From the NCBI RefSeq assembly GCF_002399615.1, contig NZ_DHDZ01000046.1:60266-86884 (forward strand): DNA of 26,619 bases, given 5' to 3'. The DNA is from Pedobacter sp. UBA4863. Its GTDB lineage: Bacteria > Bacteroidota > Bacteroidia > Sphingobacteriales > Sphingobacteriaceae. Under the pieces are notes generated by a model. It was not told where the DNA came from and did not search any database. It saw only the letters and a list, made by a program, of their open reading frames with translations. Made by a program: the position numbers and the translations under genes. The number at the start of each line of letters is the position of its first letter. Within the stretch, counting starts at the first letter, position 1. Shown here piece by piece: positions 14,108-22,591 of this stretch.

Positions 14108-15070
14108 TTAGCTCTCTCTTACCATAATCTGTTGTGCCAATTCCCTTAAATTAGTTTTCCTATTTTCAGCTATCACTAAATCATCAAGCGCTTGGTAGGC
14201 TTTGGCTAAATACTGCTCCATTTTGGTGTTAGCTAATTCTTTAATGCCATAGTTGTTGTACAATAGGGTTACTGCTTTTACTTTGTTTGAGGTGTTTTCA
14301 TGCTCGCCCAATAGAATATCAGTTTCTTCTGCATTAATTAATGCCTTTGCATTTAAATGTAGGAATGTTTTTTTATTAGCAATGATATCGCCACCTACTT
14401 GCTTACCAAATTTCTCTGGATCGCCGTAAACATCTAAAATATCGTCTTGTAATTGGAAAGCTACACCTAGATTTTCGCCAAACTCATAAAGTAGTGCTGC
14501 ATTTTTATCGTCGGCACCGCCCACAATAGCTCCTAATTTCATGGCACCCCCTAAAAGTACAGCCGTTTTAAGCCTAATCATTTCTAGGTATTCTTCAATG
14601 CTTACATCGTCTCTGGTTTCAAACTCCATGTCTAATTGCTGACCTTCGCAAACGCCTTGGGCAGTTTGGTTAAAGGTATCTAGTACGGGTTTTAAAACGT
14701 TTACATCAACTTTTGAGAGATGCTTGTTTGATTCTACCATCATCACATCGCCACTTAAAATTGCATTGTTTACGCCCCATTTTTCGTGTACGGTTTGTTT
14801 GCCACGCCTTAACGGAGCATTGTCCATAATGTCATCGTGTACCAGGGTGAAATTATGGAAGGTTTCTATAGCAAGGGCAACATCAAGCGCTTTGGTCACT
14901 TCATCGGTAAATAGTTCGGCAGCCATTAGTACCATTACGGGCCTAATTCTTTTACCTCCTAGGCTCATGATATATTTGATAGGTTCGTATAAATTAGCAG
15001 GTTGTGCAGGGTAAGCTAATTTAGGAATAGCTTGTTCGATGATTTTTTGTAATTCTGTAGGATTGTGCAT
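14108..15070 (-). CDS. Polyprenyl (probably short-chain, C15-C20) diphosphate synthase
   Basis: This 320-residue cytoplasmic prenyltransferase condenses isopentenyl diphosphate onto allylic primers. Both Asp-rich motifs are present: DDIMDNAPLRRG (first, about residues 79-90) and FQLQDDILDVYGD (second, about residues 205-217), plus GGKRIRP near the N-terminus and KQVGGDIIANKKTF after the second motif. The first motif is DDxxD without the two-residue insertion of bacterial FPP synthases. A Phe lies five residues before it (FTLVHDD), a position known to limit chain length to GGPP or shorter in type I enzymes. I therefore infer GGPP synthase activity, which could feed carotenoid or quinone side-chain synthesis. 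Its start overlaps the stop of the preceding gene by one base, so the two are co-translated. Confidence 0.92.
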   Translation of the reverse strand: MHNPTELQKIIEQAIPKLAYPAQPANLYEPIKYIMSLGGKRIRPVMVLMAAELFTDEVTKALDVALAIETFHNFTLVHDDIMDNAPLRRGKQTVHEKWGVNNAILSGDVMMVESNKHLSKVDVNVLKPVLDTFNQTAQGVCEGQQLDMEFETRDDVSIEEYLEMIRLKTAVLLGGAMKLGAIVGGADDKNAALLYEFGENLGVAFQLQDDILDVYGDPEKFGKQVGGDIIANKKTFLHLNAKALINAEETDILLGEHENTSNKVKAVTLLYNNYGIKELANTKMEQYLAKAYQALDDLVIAENRKTNLRELAQQIMVRES

Positions 15071-16254
15071 TATTGTGTGTCTATCATGGTACCAAATGCC
15101 GATTTACTTTCCATCATTTTTATAAAAGCATCCTCTAAAGCAGTTTGCTTTACAATAGGATTGTCTTTCCAGAAAATTGGGTTATATTCAATCGATTCGA
15201 TAATGGCTTTGTCTTGGACTTTTTTAGTTAATTCGGTAAATTTTTGAGTTTTTAAGGTTTTATCTAATTGATAAACGGTTAACATAGCGCTAATGACAGG
15301 ATTTAAAGTTCTGCCTTTAGCATTTAGATTAAGGTATAATTTTGATGAAATGCTTTCTAAAACTGGAATATCGGTGCGTGAGCTATTAAAAGTTGCAATG
15401 GTAGTTGCTGTTGGCGGTATTTTAGAAATAGCATTGATGCTCATTGGTACATTAAATATGCTGTTCTCCAATCGGTAAACCTTTGTGTCTTCTACGCCAA
15501 TGTAATAGGTAGAGTTAATATAGAACTGCTTTTTATTGCCTTTGTATTTACAGACAACAACAGCAATATCTTGGTCTTTCTGCTCGATATATTTCTCGAT
15601 GGTAATTTCGAAATCTTTTAGGTTTTTAAGTGTTACAAACCTGCCAGTTTTTCTATCTTCAAATAAATAGCCTGCTAAGGAAAAGGTAAGGTAAGATTGG
15701 TTGCTCATAGCGAAAGACAGCCCTTCGTTCAGTTCTGCAAACCTACTCTGTTTGGCTAACCATCCTTTTACTTTAGATACATTAAATTCGAGATCGTAAA
15801 ATAGCTCGTAGATTTGACTTGCTTTGCCGTTAATAGAAGTAAGCTGCCTGTAAAAAGCGTTTCCATAAAAGTTTTCTTTCTCAAATTCTTTCGCTTTTTC
15901 TAAGGCTGCTTTGATTAATCTTTGGCCACGATAAGGATCGACTACTACAGCTTTTAAATTTATTGCGGCAGCTTTTAGTTTAACGAAGAGGTTGTTGGCA
16001 GTGCTAATTTCGTCTTCTAGCAAAATATAGCTAACGTGGCTATATCTTAATTTTGTTGGCAGATTTACATTTTTTAAAATGAATTCTCCCGCATCGTTGG
16101 TAACGGTGGTATTGTTGGTGCCCATTACGGCAATAGAAACAAAAGGAATAGCTTCTCCAGTAGTTTCATCTACTATTTTGCCTTGTATGGTTTGAGCCTT
16201 GAGGGCTAAACCAGTCATTAAGAAAAGAAAGACAAATACAAGGAGTTTTTGCAT
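15070..16254 (-). CDS. CarboxypepD_reg-like domain protein, secreted
   Basis: This 394-residue protein has a signal peptide (MQKLLVFVFLFLMTGLALKA followed by Q). It then has a carboxypeptidase-regulatory-like beta-sandwich (about residues 22-95: IQGKIVDETTGEAIPFVSIAVMG, TNDAGEFILKNV and LRYSHVSYI), the same module found at the front of TonB-dependent receptors. The remaining 300 residues, starting ALEKAKEFEKENFYGNAFYRQ, are a soluble beta-rich region with no plug or barrel. This architecture is common and uncharacterised in Bacteroidota; the location is probably periplasm or inner face of the outer membrane. It is the first gene of a two-gene unit with the polyprenyl synthase (TAATG overlap), an association with no obvious biochemical logic. 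A promoter-like TAACTTTG and an operator-like dyad precede it. Confidence 0.85.
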   Translation of the reverse strand: MQKLLVFVFLFLMTGLALKAQTIQGKIVDETTGEAIPFVSIAVMGTNNTTVTNDAGEFILKNVNLPTKLRYSHVSYILLEDEISTANNLFVKLKAAAINLKAVVVDPYRGQRLIKAALEKAKEFEKENFYGNAFYRQLTSINGKASQIYELFYDLEFNVSKVKGWLAKQSRFAELNEGLSFAMSNQSYLTFSLAGYLFEDRKTGRFVTLKNLKDFEITIEKYIEQKDQDIAVVVCKYKGNKKQFYINSTYYIGVEDTKVYRLENSIFNVPMSINAISKIPPTATTIATFNSSRTDIPVLESISSKLYLNLNAKGRTLNPVISAMLTVYQLDKTLKTQKFTELTKKVQDKAIIESIEYNPIFWKDNPIVKQTALEDAFIKMMESKSAFGTMIDTQ

Positions 16255-16280
16255 TGAACTAGTTGGAGTTTTTAAAAATG

Positions 16281-16288
16281 CAAAGTTA
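16281..16288 (-). promoter_or_regulatory. -7 box of the CarboxypepD_reg gene promoter
   Basis: TAACTTTG on the - strand (16288-16281) fits TAnnTTTG and lies 26 nt before the ATG at 16254. The -33 element is poor (TTAG instead of TTTG, at 16309-16306). Confidence 0.45.
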
Positions 16289-16310
16289 GTACTTAAGTCT
16301 AAATACTAAC
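16285..16310. promoter_or_regulatory. Operator-like dyad overlapping the promoter
   Basis: GTTAGTA (16285-16291) and TACTAAC (16304-16310) are exact reverse complements around a 12-nt spacer. Ten of 13 positions match when the whole half-sites are compared. The dyad covers the region between the -7 and -33 positions, where a repressor would block transcription. Confidence 0.4.
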
Positions 16311-16329
16311 TTATAAATACTGAAGTCAA

Positions 16330-18465
16330 TTAATCTTGCACCAGTGAAAAATCAATCTGACGCTTAGATAAATCAACCTTTTTTACCTTGATTTTTACTT
16401 CGTCGCCCAGTTGATATTTACGTTTTTTACGCTGACCAATGATGCAGTAGTTTTTTTCATCCAATACATAGAAATCATCGCTGATGTCGCGTAAACGGAT
16501 CATGCCTTCGCACTTATTTTCTTCAATTTCTACGTACATGCCCCATTCGGTTACGCCAGAAATAATGCCTAGGTATATTGAACCAATATTGTTTTCTAAA
16601 TATTCGGCCTGTTTGTACTTTATCGAAGCTCTTTCTGCGTCGGCAGCACGTTTTTCCATTGCCGATGAGTGTACGCATGCTGCTTCGTAAACTTCTGCAT
16701 CTGCAGATTTTCCGCCATCGAGATAGCATGCCAACAAACGGTGCGCCATGATGTCGGGATAGCGGCGGATAGGAGAGGTGAAGTGGGTATAATAATCGAA
16801 CGCCAAACCGTAATGGCTAGTTTTTTTAGTGGTATAAATGGCTTTTGCCATAGAGCGGATGGCTAAAGATGTTAAGATGTTCTGTTCTTTTTTACCTTCT
16901 ACATCATCCATTAAATAGTTGAGCGACTTGGCAATGGTTTTATCAGATTTGGTATCAATTTTATAGCCAAAACGAGAAGCGAATGAAGCAAAACTAGTTA
17001 GGTTCTCCATGTTTGGAGAATCGTGCGTACGATAAACGAAGGTGTATTTTTGCTTGCCCTTGCCTTTTTTAGCTATACATTCGGCCACTTTTTTATTGGC
17101 TAAAAGCATAAAATCTTCAATTAGCTTATGTGCATCCTTCCGTTCTTTAACATATACGCCAATTGGCTTTCCTTGCTCGTCTAGTTTAAACTTAACTTCG
17201 GTACTTTCAAAACTAATGGCTCCATTTTTAAATTTGGCTGCCCTTAAAATGTAAGCCAGTTCGTTAAGTTTTAATATTTCTTCACTATAATCGCCAGTTT
17301 TTGCTTCTATAATTTCCTGGGCTTCTTCGTAGGTAAAACGACGGTTTGAGTTGATGACGGTTCTTCCAAACCATTCGTTGTGAATTTTGGCTTGGTCGTC
17401 CATTTCAAAAACTGCGGCAAAGCATAATTTTTCTTCGTTGGGGCGCAACGAACATACGCCGTTACTTAAACGTTCGGGCAGCATTGGAATAACCCTATCT
17501 ACCAAATAAACGGAAGTTGCTCTGTGTTGGGCTTCTTTTTCGAGGCTGCTTTTTGGTGTTACATAATGGGAAACATCGGCAATATGAACGCCTATTTCGT
17601 AATTTCCATTAGCTAATTTCTTAAACGAAATGGCATCATCAAAATCTTTGGCATCTATTGGGTCGATGGTAAAAGTTACGGTATCCCTAAAATCTCTACG
17701 ATCTTTAATTTCTGCAGGGTTTACAGTTTCGGGAATGGCATTAGCCTCTTTTTCTACTTCTGATGGAAAGCTTAAAGGAAAACCATATTCTGCTAAAATG
17801 GCATTCATTTCTGTATTGTTCTCGCCCTGCTCGCCTAGTATATGAATAATTTTTCCTATCGGATTTTTAGCGCCCTCTGGCCAATCGGTTAAAGCTACCT
17901 GTACTTTTTGCCCATTTTTAGCATTGTTTAAATCGCTTAGTGGTACAAAAATATCGTGGAGCATTTTTCTGTCATCGGGTATTACAAAAGCAAAACGTTC
18001 AGAAACCTTAGCTACGCCAATAAATTCTGTTTTGGCTCTTTTTAAGATCTCTACAATTTCGCCTTCATTTCTGCGTCCACCGCTTTTCTTAGCAAAAACG
18101 TAAACTTTTACTTTGTCGCCATGCAGTGCATTTCTAAGCTTTCTAGGGGCAACAAAAATGTCTTTTTCAAATTCATCATCCGGTACAATAAAGGCAGATC
18201 CATCGGCAGTCATATCTACCGTTCCTGTTACGAAGGTTTTTTGTTCTTTTAGTTTAAATTTACCTCGTTCTGGTCTAACAAATAAACCTTTTTCGGTTTT
18301 TTCGATGAGTATTTCTAAAACTGCATCTACTGCTGCTTTATCGCTCAAATTTAAACGAGCTGCTACTTGTTTATGGTTAAGGGCAATATTTCGGTTTTTT
18401 TCAAAAATATCGCTTATTAGCTGAGTGAGAACAAGTTTGAATTGAGCATTTTTGTTTTTTGCCAT
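16330..18465 (-). CDS. rnr: Ribonuclease R
   Basis: This 711-residue 3'-5' exoribonuclease of the RNB family degrades structured RNA and takes part in RNA quality control. An N-terminal helix-turn-helix-like region (AARLNLSDKAAVDAVLEILIEK, about residues 30-55) is followed by two cold-shock/OB domains (about residues 65-215, including KTFVTGTVDMTADGSAFIVPDD). The RNB catalytic domain contains TIDPIDAKDFDDAISF (about residues 265-282), whose aspartates bind Mg2+. It continues through PMLPERLSNGVCSLRPNEEKL to HYGLAFDYYTHFTSPIRRYPD (about residues 558-580), the RNA-end grip. A C-terminal S1 domain (GIISGVTEWGMYVEIEENKCEG, about residues 625-650) ends in a basic segment. All expected parts are present at normal length. 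It appears monocistronic, with 75- and 133-nt gaps on either side. Confidence 0.96.
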   Translation of the reverse strand: MAKNKNAQFKLVLTQLISDIFEKNRNIALNHKQVAARLNLSDKAAVDAVLEILIEKTEKGLFVRPERGKFKLKEQKTFVTGTVDMTADGSAFIVPDDEFEKDIFVAPRKLRNALHGDKVKVYVFAKKSGGRRNEGEIVEILKRAKTEFIGVAKVSERFAFVIPDDRKMLHDIFVPLSDLNNAKNGQKVQVALTDWPEGAKNPIGKIIHILGEQGENNTEMNAILAEYGFPLSFPSEVEKEANAIPETVNPAEIKDRRDFRDTVTFTIDPIDAKDFDDAISFKKLANGNYEIGVHIADVSHYVTPKSSLEKEAQHRATSVYLVDRVIPMLPERLSNGVCSLRPNEEKLCFAAVFEMDDQAKIHNEWFGRTVINSNRRFTYEEAQEIIEAKTGDYSEEILKLNELAYILRAAKFKNGAISFESTEVKFKLDEQGKPIGVYVKERKDAHKLIEDFMLLANKKVAECIAKKGKGKQKYTFVYRTHDSPNMENLTSFASFASRFGYKIDTKSDKTIAKSLNYLMDDVEGKKEQNILTSLAIRSMAKAIYTTKKTSHYGLAFDYYTHFTSPIRRYPDIMAHRLLACYLDGGKSADAEVYEAACVHSSAMEKRAADAERASIKYKQAEYLENNIGSIYLGIISGVTEWGMYVEIEENKCEGMIRLRDISDDFYVLDEKNYCIIGQRKKRKYQLGDEVKIKVKKVDLSKRQIDFSLVQD

Positions 18466-18598
18466 AATCGTTTTCCAATTGTACCGAAGATAACAAATTA
18501 GGCTTTAAAGTGTACGTTTTTATGCAATTATTAGGGACTGTTGACATAAAAAGCAAGGAGGCCGAAATTAATAAGTAATCTATTCTCTATTTTAACGA

Positions 18599-20305
18599 TT
18601 AAGCATTGCCAGGAATAGCCTCAATTAATTTCTGTGTATAGGCTGCTTTGGGGTTCTTGTAAATCTCTTCTGGAAAACCTTGTTCCTCGATCTTTCCTTT
18701 GTTCATGATAATCATCCTATCGGAAATATGTTTAACCACCGCTAAGTCGTGAGAGATGAAGATATAGGTTAGGCCAAACTCTTCTTGTAAGTCTCTTAGT
18801 AAGTTTAAAACTTGCGCTTGTACCGATACATCTAGTGCAGAGACAGATTCGTCGCAAATAATGAACTTAGGTTTAAGCGCTAAGGCACGGGCGATTACAA
18901 TTCGCTGTCTTTGTCCGCCAGAAAATTCGTGAGGATAACGATTAAAGTGTGCTGCATCTAGATTAACCTTTTCCAATAATTGGAGCACATGTGCTTTTCT
19001 TTCTGCATTATTAGCATAAACTCCATGAACTACCAAAGGTTCCATAATGGATTGTCCTACAGTGATCTTGGGGTTTAAAGAGGAGTAGGGGTCTTGAAAA
19101 ATGATTTGGATATCTTTTCTCAAGAATCTAAGTTGTTTTTTGCCAAGATGAGTAATGTCATTTCCATCGAAAAGTATGTTGCCCGAAGTAGGTTCTACCA
19201 AGCGTAGAATAGTACGACCTAAAGTAGTTTTACCACAGCCAGATTCGCCAACTAAACCCAATGTTTCTCCCGGAAAAACTTCGAACGAAACATGATCTAC
19301 TGCTTTTACAAAATCCTGTGTTTTGCCAAACAAACCTGTTTTTATCGGATACCAAGTACACAAATCTTGTACTTTTAAAATTGGTTCTTTGCCATACAGT
19401 TTAGCTCTTCTAGTTGCAACTTCTTCAGAGGTATAAGCATTCTCATTTAACAAATGTTGTAAGCCAACTTCTTTGTTTTCATTTATAAAATCGGCAACAG
19501 TTGGTAATTTTTTAAGTAGGTGTTTTGGAGATGGGCGACAGGCTAACAATCCTTTGGTATAGGGATGTTGAGGGTTTTGGAACAATTGCTGTGCTGTTCC
19601 TTGCTCTACAATATCGCCTTTGTACATCACTAACAATTCATCGGCAATTTCGCTCATTAAGCCTAAATCGTGAGAAATGAAGATCATGGCCATGTTGCGT
19701 TCTGTTTTTAAACGCTGTAGCAACTGTAAAATGGTTTTTTGTACGGTAACGTCTAATGCGGTGGTTGGTTCATCGGCAATAAGTAATTCAGGGTTACAGC
19801 TTAAGGCCATGGCAATCATTACCCTTTGTTTTTGTCCGCCAGAAAGCTGGTGCGGATAGCTATCGAATATATTTTCTGGACGAGGCAATTGCACTTCCTT
19901 AAATAACGCAATAGTTTGCTCTTTAGCAGCTTGTTTATCTACCTGTTGGTGTAGCATAATGGCTTCTCTAACTTGATCTCCGCAGGTAAAAACGGGGTTT
20001 AAAGAGGTCATGGGTTCCTGAAAAATCATGGCGATTTTGTTGCCACGATATCTCCTGATTTCCTGGTCGTTTAAATTAAGCAAGTTAATACTGTCTAAGC
20101 TTATTTTGCCCGCTATTTGGGTGTGCTTACTGTCGTGCAGGCGTATAATAGAAAAAGATGTAACCGATTTACCAGAGCCAGATTCGCCAACAATACCTAA
20201 AACTTTACCTTTTTCGAGGCTAAAACTAACTTTATGAACGGTTTCTGTCCAAGTTTTATCTTCTTGGTTATAGAATTTTACGGCAAGGTCTTTTACTTTT
20301 AGCAT
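18599..20305 (-). CDS. ABC transporter ATP-binding protein with two ATPase domains (oligopeptide/dipeptide type)
   Basis: This 568-residue protein is a fusion of two nucleotide-binding domains of the Dpp/Opp/Gsi class. Domain 1 (about residues 1-270) has Walker A GESGSGKS, signature LSGGQKQRVMIAMAL, Walker B LLIADEP and the D-loop TTALDV. It is followed by the HPYTKGLLACRPSP oligopeptide C-terminal segment. Domain 2 (about residues 310-568) has GESGCGKT, FSGGQRQRIVIARAL and FIICDESVSALDV, where Ser replaces the usual Pro after the catalytic Glu, and ends in a second AAYTQKLIEAIP segment. Each site looks catalytically complete. No permease or binding-protein gene is nearby, so its membrane partners must be encoded elsewhere. 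Its start overlaps the exonuclease stop by one base, so it is translated from the same message. Confidence 0.93.
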   Translation of the reverse strand: MLKVKDLAVKFYNQEDKTWTETVHKVSFSLEKGKVLGIVGESGSGKSVTSFSIIRLHDSKHTQIAGKISLDSINLLNLNDQEIRRYRGNKIAMIFQEPMTSLNPVFTCGDQVREAIMLHQQVDKQAAKEQTIALFKEVQLPRPENIFDSYPHQLSGGQKQRVMIAMALSCNPELLIADEPTTALDVTVQKTILQLLQRLKTERNMAMIFISHDLGLMSEIADELLVMYKGDIVEQGTAQQLFQNPQHPYTKGLLACRPSPKHLLKKLPTVADFINENKEVGLQHLLNENAYTSEEVATRRAKLYGKEPILKVQDLCTWYPIKTGLFGKTQDFVKAVDHVSFEVFPGETLGLVGESGCGKTTLGRTILRLVEPTSGNILFDGNDITHLGKKQLRFLRKDIQIIFQDPYSSLNPKITVGQSIMEPLVVHGVYANNAERKAHVLQLLEKVNLDAAHFNRYPHEFSGGQRQRIVIARALALKPKFIICDESVSALDVSVQAQVLNLLRDLQEEFGLTYIFISHDLAVVKHISDRMIIMNKGKIEEQGFPEEIYKNPKAAYTQKLIEAIPGNA

Positions 20306-21018
20306 TACTTCACTAAAGTAATATTTTCTTGCGTAATTATGGGCAAACCTTTAAAGCGTAACAACAATTGTGCAGTAGTAATCACATCATTTTGGCAATA
20401 TTTTGCAATTCTGTTCAAATCTTTGTCTTGGTAATATACTTCTTTCACCTTGCTGCCATCAATATCATTTTTAGGAGTGGGTAAATCAAATATGGCCGCT
20501 AATAAGTTTAACGAGGTGTAGTTTTTATAATCTCCGAATTTCCAAAGCTCTAAGGTATCTAAATGATTAATTTCCCAAGGTTTTTTACCGGATATTTGTA
20601 GTTGCGCAGGAATTGGCAACCCGTTAATCAACATCCTTCTGCATAAATAAGGGAAATCGAACTCTTTGCCGTTGTGGGCACAAAGTTGTAAGTTTTTAGG
20701 TTGTTTAGCTAAAAGGTTAGCGAATTGTTTAAGTAAAACTGTTTCGTTGTTGTGGGCGAAAGAGCGTACGCGTAAATGAATTTGTTTTTTTTCTAAATGA
20801 TAGATACCTAAGCTAATACAAACAATCTTTCCAAACTCTGCCCAAATACCTGCCCGTTCGTAAAACTCGTTGGCTGTTTGTCCTTCTTTGCGTTGATAAA
20901 GACTTTTCTTGTCCCATAATTCTTGTAAATGAATGGGTAGCTCTTCAAAATTTTCCTTTTGTGGAACGGTTTCTATATCAATTACAAAAACGTTGTTTAG
21001 TTTGATATCTTGAAGCAT
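20305..21018 (-). CDS. Predicted 3'-5' exonuclease, DNA polymerase B-like DEDDy family
   Basis: This 237-residue cytoplasmic protein matches the family of stand-alone exonucleases related to the proofreading domain of family B polymerases. Exo I is FVIDIETVPQ (D14 and E16 by count). Exo II is CAHNGKEFDFPYLCRR (about residues 112-127, with Asp in FDF). Exo III is the YCQNDV helix near residues 206-211 with the Tyr-x-x-x-Asp spacing. The four acidic residues needed for two-metal catalysis are therefore all present. It is upstream of and translationally coupled to the ABC ATPase gene (ATG overlapping the stop). The pairing is odd functionally and may only reflect transcription. A 13-bp palindrome (CTAACTAAGTTAG, 21039-21051) lies just before the start. 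Confidence 0.88.
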   Translation of the reverse strand: MLQDIKLNNVFVIDIETVPQKENFEELPIHLQELWDKKSLYQRKEGQTANEFYERAGIWAEFGKIVCISLGIYHLEKKQIHLRVRSFAHNNETVLLKQFANLLAKQPKNLQLCAHNGKEFDFPYLCRRMLINGLPIPAQLQISGKKPWEINHLDTLELWKFGDYKNYTSLNLLAAIFDLPTPKNDIDGSKVKEVYYQDKDLNRIAKYCQNDVITTAQLLLRFKGLPIITQENITLVK

Positions 21019-21184
21019 AGCGTTAACAATTGGTGCAGCTAACTAAGTTAGATAAATTTACTATAAAGGCGCAAAATAATTGTGGAATTACTTTGTGGTT
21101 AGGTGGTTGGTTTTAAATAGATCGATACAGTTTTTTGTGCTTGTATTTGAATGCCATGTAAATCAGCTCATGCTTCTATAGCAC

Positions 21185-21214
21185 AAAAAACCGCTCGGCA
21201 ATACCGAGACGGTT
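21185..21214 (-). terminator. Intrinsic terminator of the exported-protein gene run
   Basis: On the - strand, AACCG-A-CTCGG pairs with CCGAGCGGTT around a 5-nt loop (one bulged base), followed by TTTTTT. It starts 24 nt after the stop of the lipoprotein gene at 21238. Confidence 0.88.
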
Positions 21215-21237
21215 CAGCTATTAACAACATTTCTTAA

Positions 21238-21681
21238 TTATTTTGCCGGCTGGCAATTGGGATTTGCCTTTTTGTGTGCCAAAACTAATTCGTATGAATA
21301 AAAATTATCTGGAGCTAGAGTTATCCGTAAATAATTGTCTTTTATTAGGTGGATGGTGCCTGTCCATGATCTATCGGTAATTATGCTAAGGTTTTTTCCA
21401 TCTTCGCTAAGGGTATATGTACCGTTAACTAAGGTATGGTCTTCGCGTCCTCTATCAAATGTAACCATAGCTATTTTACCATCTGTTTTAAATTCTATAT
21501 AGTGCGCTTCGTTGAAACAGTTATTTACAGTGCCGCCTGCTCTATGGTTTGTGATGTAATCATAATACCATTTACCCGAAATGAGCAGTTCTTTGTGCTT
21601 TTTTGCATCATCTTTCTTGCACGAACTGTTTAAGGCGATACAGCTAATGAACAGTAGCAACAGGGTTAATGTCTTTTGCAT
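21238..21681 (-). CDS. Lipoprotein with lipocalin-like domain, hypothetical
   Basis: This 147-residue lipoprotein begins MQKTLTLLLLFISCIALNSSC, and the lipobox places lipidated Cys at residue 21. The next residues, KKDDAKK, fit the Lys/Asp pattern that directs lipoproteins to the cell surface in Bacteroidota. The mature part has a beta-barrel rhythm: LISGKWYYDYI, HYIEFKTDGKIAMV, LVNGTYTLSEDGKNLSII and YLRITLAP. This matches the small lipocalin-like (DUF5004/lipocalin_4 style) lipoproteins of this phylum. Those carry an early G-x-W and a late strand repeat. No ligand can be inferred. It lies 11 nt downstream of the outer-membrane protein gene, so the two are one transcript, and a strong terminator closes the unit. 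Confidence 0.78.
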   Translation of the reverse strand: MQKTLTLLLLFISCIALNSSCKKDDAKKHKELLISGKWYYDYITNHRAGGTVNNCFNEAHYIEFKTDGKIAMVTFDRGREDHTLVNGTYTLSEDGKNLSIITDRSWTGTIHLIKDNYLRITLAPDNFYSYELVLAHKKANPNCQPAK

Positions 21682-21692
21682 CGTTTTTATTT

Positions 21693-22475
21693 CTATTTCC
21701 CAAGTTTTATCCCAGCTCTTAACTCAATAAAAAATCGGTTGAGAGGGGCTTTGGTTCTGTCTGTATATTCATTCATTATACGCTGCAAATCTGCTTGCGT
21801 ATGGGGTGAGCCGTAAGTAGGCAAGATCATGTTGTATATGCCTTCGTACATTCCGGTACCTTTTATCAGCTCCATTTCGTAACCTATTTTTGGGCTAAAG
21901 AAAAATTTGTCTTTGAAATTGAATTTAGGAGATAAGCCTATATTAAAAAACATCGGTGCATCTGATGATGCCATAAATGTTTTATTGGTAGTCTTTCTTT
22001 CGTTGCTAAAGCTGCCGCCTTCAGGTCGCCATGTAAATTTTCTACTTCCGGCACTTAATGCCGAAAAAAACCATACTTGCTGATCTTGTAATTTGAATAT
22101 TTTACGGCTTGCACCTACGCCTATAATGCCGTGCGACATTTTATACTGTGATTTTTGTATGCCGCCCGGAAGTGTAAAGGCATCTACATTGTTTTTACCA
22201 AAGTTAATTTTGTTGGCATATTTTTGCCAATAGATTTCAAAAGCCCATTCAGTGCCAAATTCTAGTTCACCAAAGAGCCCCATGCCAATTGCCGGACCAA
22301 AGCTAAGAGCGTCGTTTCCGGTATGGCCTTGTATTTCGTTGGTCATGTCTAAATAACTGCCGTACCTGCCTGTGCTTAAATAAGATGGCACGCTAATGCC
22401 AAAGTTGAATTTCTTTTGTGCATAACCTATGTTAGTCAAACAAACTGTTATGATAGTGATGTAAAAAAGTTTCAT
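21693..22475 (-). CDS. Outer-membrane beta-barrel family protein
   Basis: This 260-residue protein has a signal peptide (MKLFYITIITVCLTNIGYA followed by Q). The rest alternates hydrophobic and polar residues as in beta strands: FGPAIGMGLFGELEFGTEWAFEIYW, KMSHGIIGVGASRKIF, WFFSALSAGSRKF, MFFNIGLSPKFNF and FFFSPKIGYEMEL. It ends in RFFIELRAGIKLGK, a typical C-terminal barrel strand. It resembles the 'PorT/outer membrane protein beta-barrel' group of small barrels. Transport of a specific substrate cannot be assigned, and a structural or accessory role is equally possible. It is preceded 116 nt away by another exported-protein gene on the same strand and followed 11 nt later by a surface lipoprotein gene. 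Confidence 0.78.
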   Translation of the reverse strand: MKLFYITIITVCLTNIGYAQKKFNFGISVPSYLSTGRYGSYLDMTNEIQGHTGNDALSFGPAIGMGLFGELEFGTEWAFEIYWQKYANKINFGKNNVDAFTLPGGIQKSQYKMSHGIIGVGASRKIFKLQDQQVWFFSALSAGSRKFTWRPEGGSFSNERKTTNKTFMASSDAPMFFNIGLSPKFNFKDKFFFSPKIGYEMELIKGTGMYEGIYNMILPTYGSPHTQADLQRIMNEYTDRTKAPLNRFFIELRAGIKLGK

Positions 22476-22591
22476 GGTACAAAAGAATTATTGAATTGTT
22501 GGTTGATGATTATAGTTAAAGCCACTAAATTTTGCTTTCCAGATAGTCGAGATAAGTAGTTTACTTCGTGCCTGGGTGGTTTAATCAGCCT

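Noticed and set aside
21039..21051. 13-bp palindrome CTAACTAAGTTAG as a specific operator
   Set aside because: It is short and AT-rich and could be chance; it is only loosely like the GTTAGTA dyad at 16285-16310.
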